Shown: in pieces, positions 34,268 through 45,020 of the stretch | Layout: the number at the start of each line of letters is the position of its first letter | Numbering within the stretch: the stretch's first letter is position 1 | Assembly (NCBI RefSeq): GCF_026210795.1 | Contig: NC_089442.1 | Location: 2,728,001 to 2,792,000, forward strand | Direction of reading: 5' to 3' | Source of the DNA: Rhizophagus irregularis | Taxonomy: Eukaryota; Glomeromycota; Glomeromycetes; Glomerales; Glomeraceae | Length of the DNA stretch: 64,000 nucleotides | Notes under the pieces: generated by a model | Seen by the model: only the letters and a program-made list of their open reading frames with translations | What the model was told of the DNA's origin: nothing | The model's database searches: none | Position numbers and translations under genes: made by a program

Positions 34268-36855
34268 ATGCAAAATAAGCATAAGCAATTAGCTAAAGAA
34301 GCTGAGAGACAGATATTAGTACAAGAGGAAGAAAGTGATGCTGATTCTGATTATAAAGCTACTAATTCATCTAAATCAGAGGAAGAAGCAAGTGACCAAA
34401 CCATATCTGATAATTCTGATAATGATGTAATTAATATATCTGATGATAATGATGATGATGATGCAGATATTGGCATCAATGAAAATGTTCTAAAATTACA
34501 AGACCTAAAACAAGTTGGGTATGGAATTTCTTTAGAGAAACTGAAGATGGTTCTAAAGTTATTTGTCAAATTGAGGGCTGTGAAAAAATGCTTAAATGGT
34601 GTGGCTTTCCAAGTTCAATGAAAACACATTTGTCAGGTACACATCATATTACCAAAGGTATTGCAGTGAAATATCTAGAAGCATTATAAAAAGGTGATCA
34701 AAATCTTATTAGTAATATAATTGAAGAAGAAAAATCTAAATCACATCCTTATTCCAAACAAGAATTATTAACTAAAAATGTGATTGGGTTTGTTATTGGT
34801 ACAGTACAGCCATTAAGTATTGTAGAAGACAAGGATTTTATTAAAATGGTAAATGGATTTGATTTATTTACAAGGTTCCTTGTACAAAAACTCTTAAAGA
34901 ACGAATTTCATTAGCATATGAAGCAGGAACAGAAAAAGTTAAGAATCAACTTTTACAATTAGAAAATATTTCTTTAACATTGGATGCTTGGAGTTCATCA
35001 GCACATATACCCTATCTAGATGTTACAGTACATTGAGTGACATCAAAATTTGAACCATATGAATTACTTCTTAGTATGGAAAAACTCCCATATCTATATG
35101 GTGCAATTGAGATTCAGAAATATCTAATTGATTTGTTTAATGATTGGGGAATTAGTTCAAAAATTACAGCTATTGTAACTGATAATGGTTCAAATGTAAA
35201 AAAGGCATGTAGTAACATGAATATTGGTGAAAGAATTCCTTGTACTGTACATACGCTCCAACTAAGTGTTGGAAAAGGATTGGATATAGCAAAAGTGTTG
35301 ATTAACAAATGTAAATCTCTTATTGCTTTTTTAGCAAATGATAAAAAGAAACAACAACTAAGAGAATCACAAATCTATTTGTTTCAACAACAAAAATTAC
35401 AAAAAAATAATAAAGAATTAGAAAAAGAATCTGAAGATCTTGTTGTCCTTGATGTAGTAAAAGCCAATAACACTCGCTGAAATTCAACATTATATGCATT
35501 TCACACAGGTCGAAAAGTGAAAAATCAGGCACCAATCGGTTGCCTGATTGGCATTTTCGCCAAATACGAATCCAACCAATCAGGCAGTTTGCTAACTTTT
35601 GATCCAGTGATCAGAAAAAGATGAAATATAGCTCATTGGAATCGTCTCAACAAGACGAATCTAATGGTAGTAAAATCGCATTTCTAGGATTAATAGTTAA
35701 TAAAAAATTAAATAAAATATAAATGATACATTTTCATTTTTATATTTTACTTAATTTCTCATCAAGTATTAATCCTAGAAATGCGATTTTACTACCATTA
35801 GATTCGTCTTGTTGAGACGATTCCAATGAGCTATATTTCATCTTTTTCTGGTCACTGGATCAAAAATTAGCAAACTGCCTGATTAGTTCACGTATTTGGC
35901 GAAAATGCCAATCAGGCACCAATCGGTCACCAATCAGGTACCTGATTGGTGACCGATTGGTGCCTGATTGATGCCTGATTTTTCACTTTTCGACCTGTGT
36001 CAAAGACTTATCATTCTCAAACTAGCAATTTCGATGTTGAAAACTTCTTTAATTAATGATAGAAGTTCACATATTCGCAGAGAGGGTGAAAAATTGGAAA
36101 AATTGTATCCAACTTCACATGAATGGAAAATAATTAAAGAAATAGTAGAACTTTTGAGTCCCTTTGAAAGTGTAACATGTCTTTTAAGTGGTGCAACATA
36201 TCCAACCATTGGTTTAATATATCCAAGTTTATGTAATTTAAAAGAAATTCTTGAAACTGAATTTATTCTATCATTTGAAACTGATGTAGCAGAAAATTGT
36301 AGGAAAGCAATCTTAGAAGATTTACGATCAAGATGGGAATTTCCTCAAGAACTTTGTATAAAAGGATCATTTCTTGATCCTTGTTTTAAAGGCTTAGACT
36401 TTGTATCTCAAGAAACACGTAAAGAAATTATTAATCAATTAGAAACAGAATATGAAGTTCTTAAAAATGATTCAATTCCTAGTATTCCTGTGAAATCTAA
36501 TTTAACATTAACAACAATGGGCAGCTTTTGGAAGAAAAAAAATGAAAGAAATGTAACTCCAATAAAGAATAAAGTCCAATATTATCTTAATTTACCAGAA
36601 TTACCAGCTTTTGAGGAGTATGATTCCTTTACATGGTGAACAACAAATAAAGCTCAATATCCTATATTGTATAAAATGGCAATGAAGTATCTTTCTATTC
36701 CAGCTACCTCTGTACTATCAGAAAGACTTTTTTCTGATACTAATAATTTATTAGTTACTTCCCAAAGAACTCGCTTAGATTCAAGTATCATTAACAAAAT
36801 TATGTTTTTAAAAAGAAATAGAGAACATGTGGATATATTTGCAGTGAAAAAATAA
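34268..36855 (+). pseudogene. hAT transposase with BED zinc finger (decayed)
   Basis: ATG 34268 opens an acidic N-terminus (EEESDADSDYKATNSSKSEE). Coding changes frame near 34515 into a BED finger, VWNFFRE then CQIEGCEKMLKW and MKTHLSGTHH. Later pieces are MTSKFEPYELLL, AIVTDNGSNVKKACSNMNIG with IPCTVHTLQLSVGKGL (catalytic-core region), SHEWKIIKEIVELLSPFESV, GSFLDPCFKGL and the C-terminal dimerisation motif LSIPATSVLSERLFSDTNNL. Several stops and frame changes, plus the MITE at 35504-35999, inactivate it. When whole, such a protein excises and inserts hAT elements with an 8-bp duplication. Confidence 0.82.
35504..35999. mobile_element. Palindromic MITE with CACTA-type ends, 496 bp
   Basis: Both ends read CACAGGTCGAAAAGTGAAAA, and the target duplication is TCA (35501-35503, 36000-36002). 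The first eleven bases equal those of the 14.6-kb CACTA element. Arms of about 200 bp pair almost perfectly (caaactgcctgatt, ttctaggatta, aagacgaat motifs), with multiple 'caccaatcgg' words near the ends. Likely a non-autonomous derivative mobilised by a CACTA transposase. Confidence 0.85.
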
Positions 36856-39010
36856 CTCATTAAATTGAAAATGAATTAGTTTTTTTGATAAATTTGTATT
36901 AAACATTCTAAAATATTTCAATAAATAAAATTTATTATAAATAAAGCTCATTTATTAGTTAAATTTATTAGTTAAATTTATTAGTTAAATTTATTAATTA
37001 AATTTATTAGTAAAATCCACTTAAAATTTCATGCGTTGAGATCATCAAAATTGCTGCGCAATAAATGCAAAAAAAATGATTGGCGCTGTGAAATTATTAT
37101 ACATAAATTCAATTAAGATTCAATTAATCAAAACTGAAAATCGAATCACCAAATCGAATTTTAGATTTGATTAATCGAATCTTTAATCAATTCTCAAGAT
37201 TCAATTTTCGATTGAATAGATTCCAATCCCTAATCTAGCGTAGTAATCTCTTACAGTAAAGTTTACCATACCCTTAGTGGTATCATAGAGTGACCACCAA
37301 GACAAGAGCTCACCCAGATGGTATGCAAGCAGTGACCATCTAGACAGGACAATAGGCTTCCCAATGGCCTCATAGAAAATGCTAAGAGGACACTATGACC
37401 CTTTATTGAAATATGCCACCGACCGGTACATACTAATTCACCATGATGCAGTCCAGCCTACACTAATCCCTGTACCTTTATTTACACTATTGGTAGTAGT
37501 GTCTGCAGTAAAATTCTTTTAATTTCCATGATCAATGGAATCGAACCTGCGACCTCACCATACTCAGGCTTTACGAGAGGACTCACGGACTAACCAATGA
37601 GCCAAGGGTGATCAACCCTTAATAATTTTTTAATGCTTTTATTATTATTTTATCATTATAATATAATTAATTTTGATATTATTTTAATATTTTAATTTCA
37701 AACATACCTTAAATATATTTGATATATTTTAAAAATTTTACAAAATAATTGCACAATTGTTTTGAAATCTATTGTATCTAGGTCTATAAAAATATTTCAA
37801 AAAATTGGCAATTTTTAGTAAAGCATATCTAATGGTTCTGTGGCTGGAATGAAACAATCTAAGAATTATATAACGGTCTTATTTACTTGTAATGCAACTG
37901 GAATTGAAAAATTGGCCCCTTATTCATACACAAACATGAAAATCCCTGGCTCTAAAAAATATTAACAAAACTACTCTTCCAGTGAATATTATTGGAATTC
38001 AAAAAGTTGGATGCAAGTATCTATCTGGAATGCATATCTTAAAAAGCTTGATGCTCAAATGAGAGCACAGAACTGAGATATCATTCTTTTTGTTGATAAT
38101 GTACCTAACTCATTCTCTCAATGAAAATACAAATTTAACTAATATTAAAATTGAATTTCTTCCTCCAAATATCACTTCACACCTCCAGCCATATGATCAA
38201 GGGATCATTAACAGTTTCAAGGTAGTTGAATTCATACTTTAACTTCAAATCTACACCTTACATCTTAATTTCAAATCCTTTTATCATATTAACTATAAAA
38301 AATTTAATTTTATTTTAGGCACAATACCAAAAATTATTATTGCGAAATCATGTTAAAGCCTTTGATAATTATAATGAATTTGGCATTAATCCTATTGAAA
38401 TTAATATCAAAAAGTGCATCAAACATGTCGCATGTGCATGGGATAATGCTACTCAATCTATCTACTATTGAAAATTGCTGGTTAAAAGTAGATATTTTAC
38501 CTAAAGATAATGAAAGTGAATCGATATGGATTTCTGTGCCAAAACACAAGTTCTTCTAATATATATGAATGAGCTGAAAGAAGTTCAAGATTTAATTAAT
38601 AAACTTAATCTTGAAATCCTTTAACTGCTGATGAATTTATTTAATGTGATGAATCTGAACTTACAACAGAAATGATATCCAATGAAGAAATTTTGAAAGT
38701 AATTCTTCCCAATAATCATGAACAAGAGGTAGATGAACTAAATTCTAATTCTTTACCATCCATTACTCATAGCGAGGCCATTGAACATTATGATAAGGTT
38801 TAGAGCAACAAAAGGATAAATTCAATATGAAAAAAGAAGAATTAAGATGCATTAAAAAACTTAAGAAGAAGGCATTAAACAACATTTTATTTCTGCGAGA
38901 CAAATGAATATATAATATAATAATTGTATTACATTTAATAATAAATAATATAAATATACTTTAATTTACATTTATTTACATAAATTTACTTTAGAATTTT
39001 TCTAACTATC

Positions 39011-39122
39011 ACCGGGGGTGATGATCACCGGTGACTGAAATTATGATGATTGACCAGCATTAAAAAAATATAGTGCTGGTAAAAATTGATAATTCTGGCC
39101 AATGGTGATGATCACCCCCGGT
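39011..39122. mobile_element. 112-bp hairpin MITE
   Basis: Perfect 19-bp inverted repeats, ACCGGGGGTGATGATCACC at 39011-39029 and its complement at 39104-39122. It lies in the 3' part of the pogo element. The centre is AT-rich and non-coding. Confidence 0.75.
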
Positions 39123-39302
39123 TATTTGAAGTGAAAATCTTTACTTTAAAATATTTAATGAATTTTTAATAATAATTCGTTATACAATATTCCAAATTTT
39201 GCTATATGGATGTCAAAAAATCCGTTATAATGTTACCGAATTTTTCCATAACGAAGGTCAGATCAGCATGGGCACCAAATTCGTTATAACGCGAGCCAAC
39301 TG

Positions 39303-40794
39303 TATTTGATTAATGTTTGATATATCGAAAGATTATACTGTAAGTCTGTAACTAGTTTTAACCCGGGGTAATTTGATATACTCAGGTAATACCTGATTAA
39401 CTTTCAATTAATAATGATTTGTTTATCAATCTTTTTTTTAACGTCCATTAACATCCTTTAACGTTCTTGATGTCCTTTAACGTTCTTTACCGTCTTTTCT
39501 TTTCTCATTTTTAGACTCTTAAAGGTAAGCTTTTTTTTTATTATATTGTTTTCTTTTTTATTTCTATTGTTCCTTAATTAACCGTTTTCTTCTTTTTGTA
39601 GATTTTTCAACTTCAGTATCCTAGTAAATGGTAAGTTTCAGGTTTTTCAGAATTTCATAAGTCTATTTTCTTTATACTTTACAGCAACCGCTTTTTTTTC
39701 TTTTTCATTTTTCTTCTATTTTTGGTCGGGTTTTCCTTGGAATTCTTTGGATTTCTTCTTGGGTCTCATTAGGTTGCTTTTGGGGTTGTCTTTCGAGTTT
39801 CTTCGATTTCTTCTTGGGTTTCTTAGATTTTTTTCTTTGGGTTTCTTTTTGGTTCTTCTTGGACTTTTTTTCTATTTCATTTTGTTTATCTGTTATACCT
39901 TGATTTTGTGATTTCTTTTTTAACATTATTTTGATTTTGGTTTTATTTCGATTTTGGTTATTTTTTTATCTTTTCATTTATTTTTGTCTTTGATTTGACC
40001 TTGTATATTTTCATTTTTGATCTCATTTTGATCTCATTGTTTTTCTCAAAAGTATGGTTTGATGCCAGATTTTCCTCTAACTATTTATCCTTATATATTC
40101 CGCATTAAGGCTGGCCTCCACCCGTAGCTTTCTTTCCTGATTTAATAAAATGTAACCTGATCCATGGCGAGTCCGTGAATCTTACCCAGACACTTTTCTG
40201 CACCCACGTGACTAATATAAATGGACTTACAAGTGGTAAATCACTTAGCAATTTGATATCGATTAACATTTTCCACCCTGATACTGATTTCAAAGCAAGT
40301 CATGATTTTGATAATTACGTAATTTTTGTGTTCTGTACTCGTATTTAGTCTACAGGCTGTATGGAATCCGGTTGCTTGTTAAAATTACCGGTGGTTCCCG
40401 ATAGGCTACATTGAATTAAGGTTCAAAACAGTTCGGTCGTGGAAAGCGCCATGTGTAACGTTACTTCAAAAAAAAACAAAAAAAAGTTTTTTAAAGGAAT
40501 AAGTATGTTAATTTGGATGATAAATAACATATTTTATTCTTTTTCCAATCCTCATGCTCTGTGATATTATAGATTAACTAGATCTGTTTAATATTGGTTG
40601 ACTAGCGACTAACTTTCAAATTTCGAATGAAAAAAATTCTTTACCTGTGTCATGTTGTTTGTCGATCTGGTCTATATACTATCCATTGTACAGTATATGC
40701 AGTTAATAAACTCAGCATATAATGTAAAACTTTGATTCAATTGAAGGTTTTCCGGACATTGATACCTTTTTTCTAACAAATTTCGATAGCAAAA
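39303..40794. other. Intergenic region upstream of ISG12-like gene 1 (CT-rich module)
   Basis: 39354-40030 is a CT-rich module that recurs at 42185-42920 upstream of gene 2. It has 'ttaacgttctt' words, a possible tiny exon (ttttttgtag, atttttcaacttcag, tatcctagtaaatg, then gtaagt) and many 'gggtttctt' words. A long reverse ORF here is a composition artefact. The stretch 40031-40794 holds no gene I can support and should contain the gene 1 promoter. Confidence 0.6.
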
Positions 40795-41721
40795 ATGACG
40801 ATACTCGTGTCCGATGCAAAATTATTTGCAATTGTTTTATACTCAACGTTTGTTAATAACGAACATCTGCCTTCTGTCAGAGATATTTGGAAGAATTCTT
40901 GGGTAACTGGAGCTTCCGGAGCATTAGTAATAGGATTAGTTGGTGCAATAGTTGTACCGTTAATTTTATCAGCGATAATTTGTGGACTAGGATTTGGTGT
41001 AGAAGGTGTTGCAGCAGGTTCATTTGGTTCTTGGTTTATGTCATTGTATGGAGGAATGATTGCACGTGGAAGTCTTGTTTCAATTTTGCAATCGATTGGA
41101 GCTGCCGGTTTAGGAACTCTTGGCACTTCAATAAGCAGTAGTTTTGGAGCAGCTATTGGAATTCTTATTGGAGCAATTGGTGGTTCAAATATTGCAACAT
41201 ATTTTAAGGAAATGGATTTAAATGATTCTGAAAACAAAATTTTTGGAAGTTTGGTTCAAATCGAACAAAATACTTATCAAAATAACCATCACATGATTGT
41301 ATTCACACTCATGCCGGCTTTACTATATAATGAAACAGTTTTAAGATGTTTTTTTGAAACATTTATAGCTAGTTCATCATTTGTTGAATCTAAATTATTT
41401 AGATTTAATTTTAAAGAAAATAATTTATCAAAGTTAAAATCAGAACAAGAAAAAGTAAATCATACTGCTTATAATTTGTTAATTGGTAATGATAAAGAAT
41501 TCAAAGTGAAGTCTATTTTTCATAATGATCTATTAATTGGATATAATTTGAATCTTAACAATTATCAATCATCAAATGATAAGGTAAAATTATTGGCTGA
41601 TATTTGGAAACTTATAAATGGTAATATTGTTTTAGATATTGATATTGATAAAATTCGCGATCAATTTCACGATCAAATTCAAAGTCTTTTAAATTATTTT
41701 CATGGCGGATTCAAATTATAA
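40795..41721 (+). CDS. ISG12/IFI27-like membrane protein, copy 1
   Basis: 308 residues, single exon. Residues about 38-130 match the interferon-induced IFI6/IFI27 family: GALVIGLVGAIVVPLILSAI, GFGVEGVAAGSFGSWFMSLY, ARGSLVSILQSIGAAGLGTL and SSFGAAIGILIGAIGGSNIA, giving three small-residue-rich membrane helices with GxxxG motifs. Animal relatives insert into mitochondrial or ER membranes and act in cell death and antiviral responses; the fungal role is unknown. A short hydrophobic N-terminus (KLFAIVLYSAFV) precedes it. Residues about 165-275 form a conserved unassigned domain (FTLMPALLYNETVLRCFFET, SKLFRFNFKENN, LIGYNLNL). The end has a single amphipathic repeat (DIDKIRDQFHDQIQSLL). Start ATG 40795 aligns with a GTG in copies 2 and 4. 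Confidence 0.88.
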   Translation: MTILVSDAKLFAIVLYSTFVNNEHLPSVRDIWKNSWVTGASGALVIGLVGAIVVPLILSAIICGLGFGVEGVAAGSFGSWFMSLYGGMIARGSLVSILQSIGAAGLGTLGTSISSSFGAAIGILIGAIGGSNIATYFKEMDLNDSENKIFGSLVQIEQNTYQNNHHMIVFTLMPALLYNETVLRCFFETFIASSSFVESKLFRFNFKENNLSKLKSEQEKVNHTAYNLLIGNDKEFKVKSIFHNDLLIGYNLNLNNYQSSNDKVKLLADIWKLINGNIVLDIDIDKIRDQFHDQIQSLLNYFHGGFKL

Positions 41722-42184
41722 ATATTGAGAGTTCGTGCAATATGTATATGTATTTATTAGCTATTAGATATGTTACTTTATAAAAATAATAGTAAATTGT
41801 TATATTGTTATGATTTTTTTTCTTTTTACACTCATTGAATGATGGGATATTGGTAAGATATTAGTTACCTCATTTGTATCAATATAATTAGTACATAATT
41901 TCATTTCACCAATAGAGTTTTTTAATGTGACTCTTGGTACTCTTTCAATACTAGTAGTTAGAAATAAAAAATGTGTTTGCCATTGGGCTGAAAATATTGG
42001 ACAGATTGTTTAATTTATAGTTTCAGAATGCTTTAAGTTTTTTTATTTTTAATAATTAATTACGTAGTTGGTTACTTGATAGTTAATATTAAGATAAATA
42101 AACGCAAATTTTCCTGAAATTACAATTTTTAAGATAAAATCAATTTATTTATTTTATGTAAAGGCGATTGCCGGTCTGCGTGAC
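41722..42184. other. Spacer after copy 1
   Basis: AT-rich; no gene seen. Confidence 0.4.
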
Positions 42185-42920
42185 TATAACTATATAACTC
42201 AGGTGATATCACCTGATTAACTTTTCAATTAATAATGTTGATTTGTTTATCTGTTATCAATCTTTTTTTTACCATCCATTAACATCCTTTAACGTTCTCG
42301 ATGTCCTTTAACGTTCTTTTTTTTCTTATTTTTAGACTCTTAAAGGTAAGCTTTTTTTTTTACTATATTTATTTTCTTTTTTGTTTGCTATTGTTCATTA
42401 ATTAACCGTTTTCTTCTTTTTTGTAGATTTTTCAACTTAAGTATCCTAGTAAACGGTAATTTTCAGGCTTTTCAGAATTTCTTAAGTCAGAATTTCATAA
42501 GTCTACAGCAACTAACCAGTTTTTTTTTTCTTTTTCATTTTTCTTCTATTTTGGTCGGGTTTTCCTTGGACTTTTTTGGGTTTCTTTTTTGGGTTTTTTG
42601 GGTTTCTTCTTAGACTCTTTTTCTTCTCATTTTCTTTATACTTTGATTTTGTGATTACTTTTTAATCTCATTTCACTTTTGGTTTTATTTCGATTTTGTT
42701 CTTTTTTTACCTTCTCATACATTTATTTTATCTTTGATTTTATTCATTTTGACCTTGTATATTTTATTTTTGGTTTCATTTTGATTTCATTTTGATCTCA
42801 TTTAATTTTATCTTTGGTTTTTATTTGTTCTGATCTTTGTATATTTTATCTTTTGATCTCATTTATTTAATTTATCTTTGGGACTAATCTTGTATATTTT
42901 TATCTTTGGTTCATTCCAAT
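42185..42920 (+). repeat. Second copy of the CT-rich upstream module
   Basis: It aligns with 39354-40030: 'actcaggtgatatcacctga', 'cattaacatcctttaacgtt', 'agactcttaaaggtaagctt' and 'atttttcaacttaagtatcc' occur in the same order. It lies about 0.7 kb before copy 2, as the first module lies about 0.8 kb before copy 1. This shows that the duplication unit included upstream sequence. Confidence 0.75.
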
Positions 42921-43582
42921 CTTGTTCGACGGTGTTTAGTAAATCACATGAACCAGACCTAATATAATGTAACGGGATTATAGTCTATAGATTTTTCCCA
43001 ATCGTCATTTTTAGATTATAATAAAAATCATCAATCAATTAAAACTATATGTAAAATTATTTTTATGGGATGGGGAGCAAATTAGCAACATTCATCGAAA
43101 TTCGATTCGTTATATCAAAATTTGTTATATTGGGAGCTGAGGTAATTTTTTAAAATTGAGCACAAAAAGCATGAAAAGTGAGAGATCCGCCGCTATTGCG
43201 CCGATTCGATGGCTGAATAATATCAAGGCTTATGCGAGGATTGATCATTAAAAATAAGTATATAGGTCATTAAAAATCCCAAATAAAAGGATAATACAAG
43301 TATTCATAAATTTTATTTTCAATTTACGCCTGGAATTAATTATATATATATTATACATTAAAAATTAGCAGCGAAGCATGTGAAAATAATAACTTAGAAT
43401 TAGCTGGAATTTGTAATACGGATCCGTGTATATTTATTATTCCGGTGGCTGAATTAAAAACCAACTATTAATTAAATCCGTCTGTATAATATAATTTATA
43501 AATTATTATTTAACTGAAAATTTTTCAAATGAAAGAATAATAATAAGGCACTTCTGACAAATTTCAAAAACAAAAAGTGACG
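42921..43582. promoter_or_regulatory. Region upstream of copy 2
   Basis: No gene is seen. It should contain the copy 2 promoter. No defined element can be assigned. Confidence 0.35.
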
Positions 43583-44557
43583 ATGATTCTATCTGATAAA
43601 AAATTATTTGCAATTGTTTTATATTCCGCATTTGTAAAAAATAAATTTCTAATCCCCAATAGAGATATTTGGGAGAATGCTTGGGTAATTGGAATTTCTG
43701 GAGCAATAGCACTAGGATTAGTTGGCGCATTAATTGCGCCGTTTATTTTATCGGCAATAATTGAAGCGTTAGGATTTGGTGTAGAAGGTATTGCAGCAGA
43801 ATCATTTGCTTCTTGGTTTATGTCATTATATGAAGGTACGATTGTACGCGGAAGTCTTGTTTCAATTTTACAATCGATTGGAGCTGCCGGTTTAGGAACT
43901 CTCGGCACTACAATAAGCAGTGGTTTTGGAGCAGCTATTGGAACTCTTATTGGAGCAATTGGGGGCTCTAAACTTGCATCATATTTAAGAGAAATGGATT
44001 TAAATGAAACAGAAAAACAAATGCTTGGAAGTTTTATTAAAATTGAAGAAAGTGTTTATCAAAATAATGATATTATTATGATATTCACACTTATGCCAGC
44101 CTTATTATACAATGACACAATCTTAAAATGTTTCAGTGAAACATTCATATCTTGTTCACCATTTGCTAATTCTAAATTATTTAGATTTAATTTCAAAGAA
44201 AATAAATTAAAATCAGAAGAAGAAAGAGTGAATAATACAGTTTATAATTTGTTAATTGATAATTGTAACAAATCCAGAATAGAATATATTTTTCATGATG
44301 ATTACTTAGTTGGGTATAATTTAAATCTTATTGATTATAAACCATCAAACCTTATGATAAATTTATTGGTGGAAGTTTGGAATATTATAAACGGTAACAT
44401 CATTATTAATATTCCTGATATCGATAAGATTCGTGATCAAATTAATGATCAGATTCACAAAATTGATATTAATAAATTTAATAGTAAAATTAGTGAGCAA
44501 GTTAGTGAAAAAGCTAACGAAATCTCTAAGTTCTTTAATGAGATTCATTTTAAATAG
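43583..44557 (+). CDS. ISG12/IFI27-like membrane protein, copy 2
   Basis: 324 residues from ATG 43583 (MILSDKKLFAIVLYSAFVKN); an in-frame GTG two codons earlier aligns with the start of copy 1. ISG12 domain: GAIALGLVGALIAPFILSAI, GFGVEGIAAESFASWFMSLY, GSLVSILQSIGAAGLGTLGT, SGFGAAIGTLIGAIGGSKLA. The second domain follows (FTLMPALLYNDTILKCFSET; LLIDNCNKSRIEYIFHDDYL). The C-terminus has about two amphipathic repeats (DIDKIRDQINDQIHKIDINK) and ends FFNEIHFK. It and about 450 bp downstream are duplicated as the pseudogene 58204-59055 and its flank. Confidence 0.88.
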   Translation: MILSDKKLFAIVLYSAFVKNKFLIPNRDIWENAWVIGISGAIALGLVGALIAPFILSAIIEALGFGVEGIAAESFASWFMSLYEGTIVRGSLVSILQSIGAAGLGTLGTTISSGFGAAIGTLIGAIGGSKLASYLREMDLNETEKQMLGSFIKIEESVYQNNDIIMIFTLMPALLYNDTILKCFSETFISCSPFANSKLFRFNFKENKLKSEEERVNNTVYNLLIDNCNKSRIEYIFHDDYLVGYNLNLIDYKPSNLMINLLVEVWNIINGNIIINIPDIDKIRDQINDQIHKIDINKFNSKISEQVSEKANEISKFFNEIHFK

Positions 44558-45005
44558 ATATATTAGCTCTTTAGAATAACTTTTGTTTAAGAAATACGTC
44601 GTCAGGTGACAGCTGACATGCGTAAGAGAATTGTATGATTAAATTTATGAATAAATTTTGTTTATATCCTTGTCCTGCATTTTACAAGTTTCAATTCGAC
44701 CTCTTATATTCGGTAGAAAACTCGATCCGATTATTGTTTAATTTGGTTAGAAGCGAATATTTTATTTATCTATCGTAAAAAAATCAAATTATAAAACATA
44801 TATAATCTGCGGCTTGATTCAATTAATACTATATAAATGATTGACTTTACAGACAAGTAGTGGAGAAAAATTTTATTTCTAGTGACTTCAATTACTAAGA
44901 AGACTTTGAAAATTACATGAATCTTAAAAATCCTTATTATTACTTCTAAGTAGATTATCTGGGTCGAACCGACCAGATCGGATTTACAGTAAATTATTAG
45001 TCCGA
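44551..45005 (+). repeat. Downstream flank shared with 59053-59600
   Basis: From the copy 2 stop onward the sequence matches that after pseudogene 58204-59055: 'agaataacttttgtttaaga', 'aatacgtcgtcaggtgacag', 'aagtagattatctgggtcga'. Small indels separate the two. It marks one segmental duplication that includes copies 2 and 3. Confidence 0.8.
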
Positions 45006-45020
45006 TTCAAAATTCGTTAA

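Larger units (their letters stand above)
33977..37232 (+). mobile_element. hAT DNA transposon inserted in the SINE
   Basis: The terminal inverted repeats start TAGGGATTGGAATC at both ends (33977 plus; 37232 minus). The 8-bp flanks atctagta (33969-33976) and atctagcg (37233-37240) match at six of eight positions, the size expected for hAT. A BED-finger transposase is inside, and a 496-bp MITE interrupts it. Confidence 0.85.
33285..37634 (-). mobile_element. Antisense long SINE with a perfect 14-bp duplication
   Basis: AATAATTTTTTAAT at 33285-33298 and 37621-37634 is the target duplication. Read on the minus strand, the head just inside 37620 is tRNA-like (GGCTCATTGGTTAGTCCG, then GCAGGTTCGATTCC), homologous to the SINE at 20027, and the element ends in an A-run (T-run at about 33299-33317). 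A second GAGGTTCGATTCC box lies near 33850. It is split by a hAT element at 33977-37232. Confidence 0.85.
33126..37826. mobile_element. TTTACTAAAAATGG element inserted in pogo, itself invaded
   Basis: The left end at 33126 (ctttactaaaaatggccaat) and the right end at about 37800-37826 (attggcaatttttagtaaag) match the ends of the MITE at 29468-29820. Inner words such as 'tctaggtctataaaaat' are also shared. Removing the SINE in the middle would leave about 350 bp, the size of the other copy. Confidence 0.7.
32975..39302 (+). mobile_element. pogo/Tigger-type DNA transposon, 5'-truncated, with nested insertions
   Basis: Two transposase segments are recognisable. 32975-33125 encodes LRQILKNYYPNNIFNCDETG with LFWKMRPNRTTL (DDE_1 motif with the first catalytic Asp). 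37832-38920 encodes NGSVAGMKQSKNYITVLFTC, VDN..P(N)..HSLNEN, then IEFLPPNITSHLQPYDQGII with NSFKAQY (a splice-like break at 38220-38320), WDNATQSTIENCWLKVDILP and an acidic C-terminus. The right terminus reads CAGTTGGCTCGCGTTATAAC on the minus strand and is followed by TA (39303). The left terminus is not found. Several stops mark it as dead. A 4.7-kb stack of younger elements separates the two segments. Confidence 0.8.

Noticed and set aside
39705-39926. Lys-rich minus-strand ORF (KKSKKPKKKSKK)
   Set aside because: Reverse complement of the CT-rich module; the counterpart in the second module copy is not kept open.
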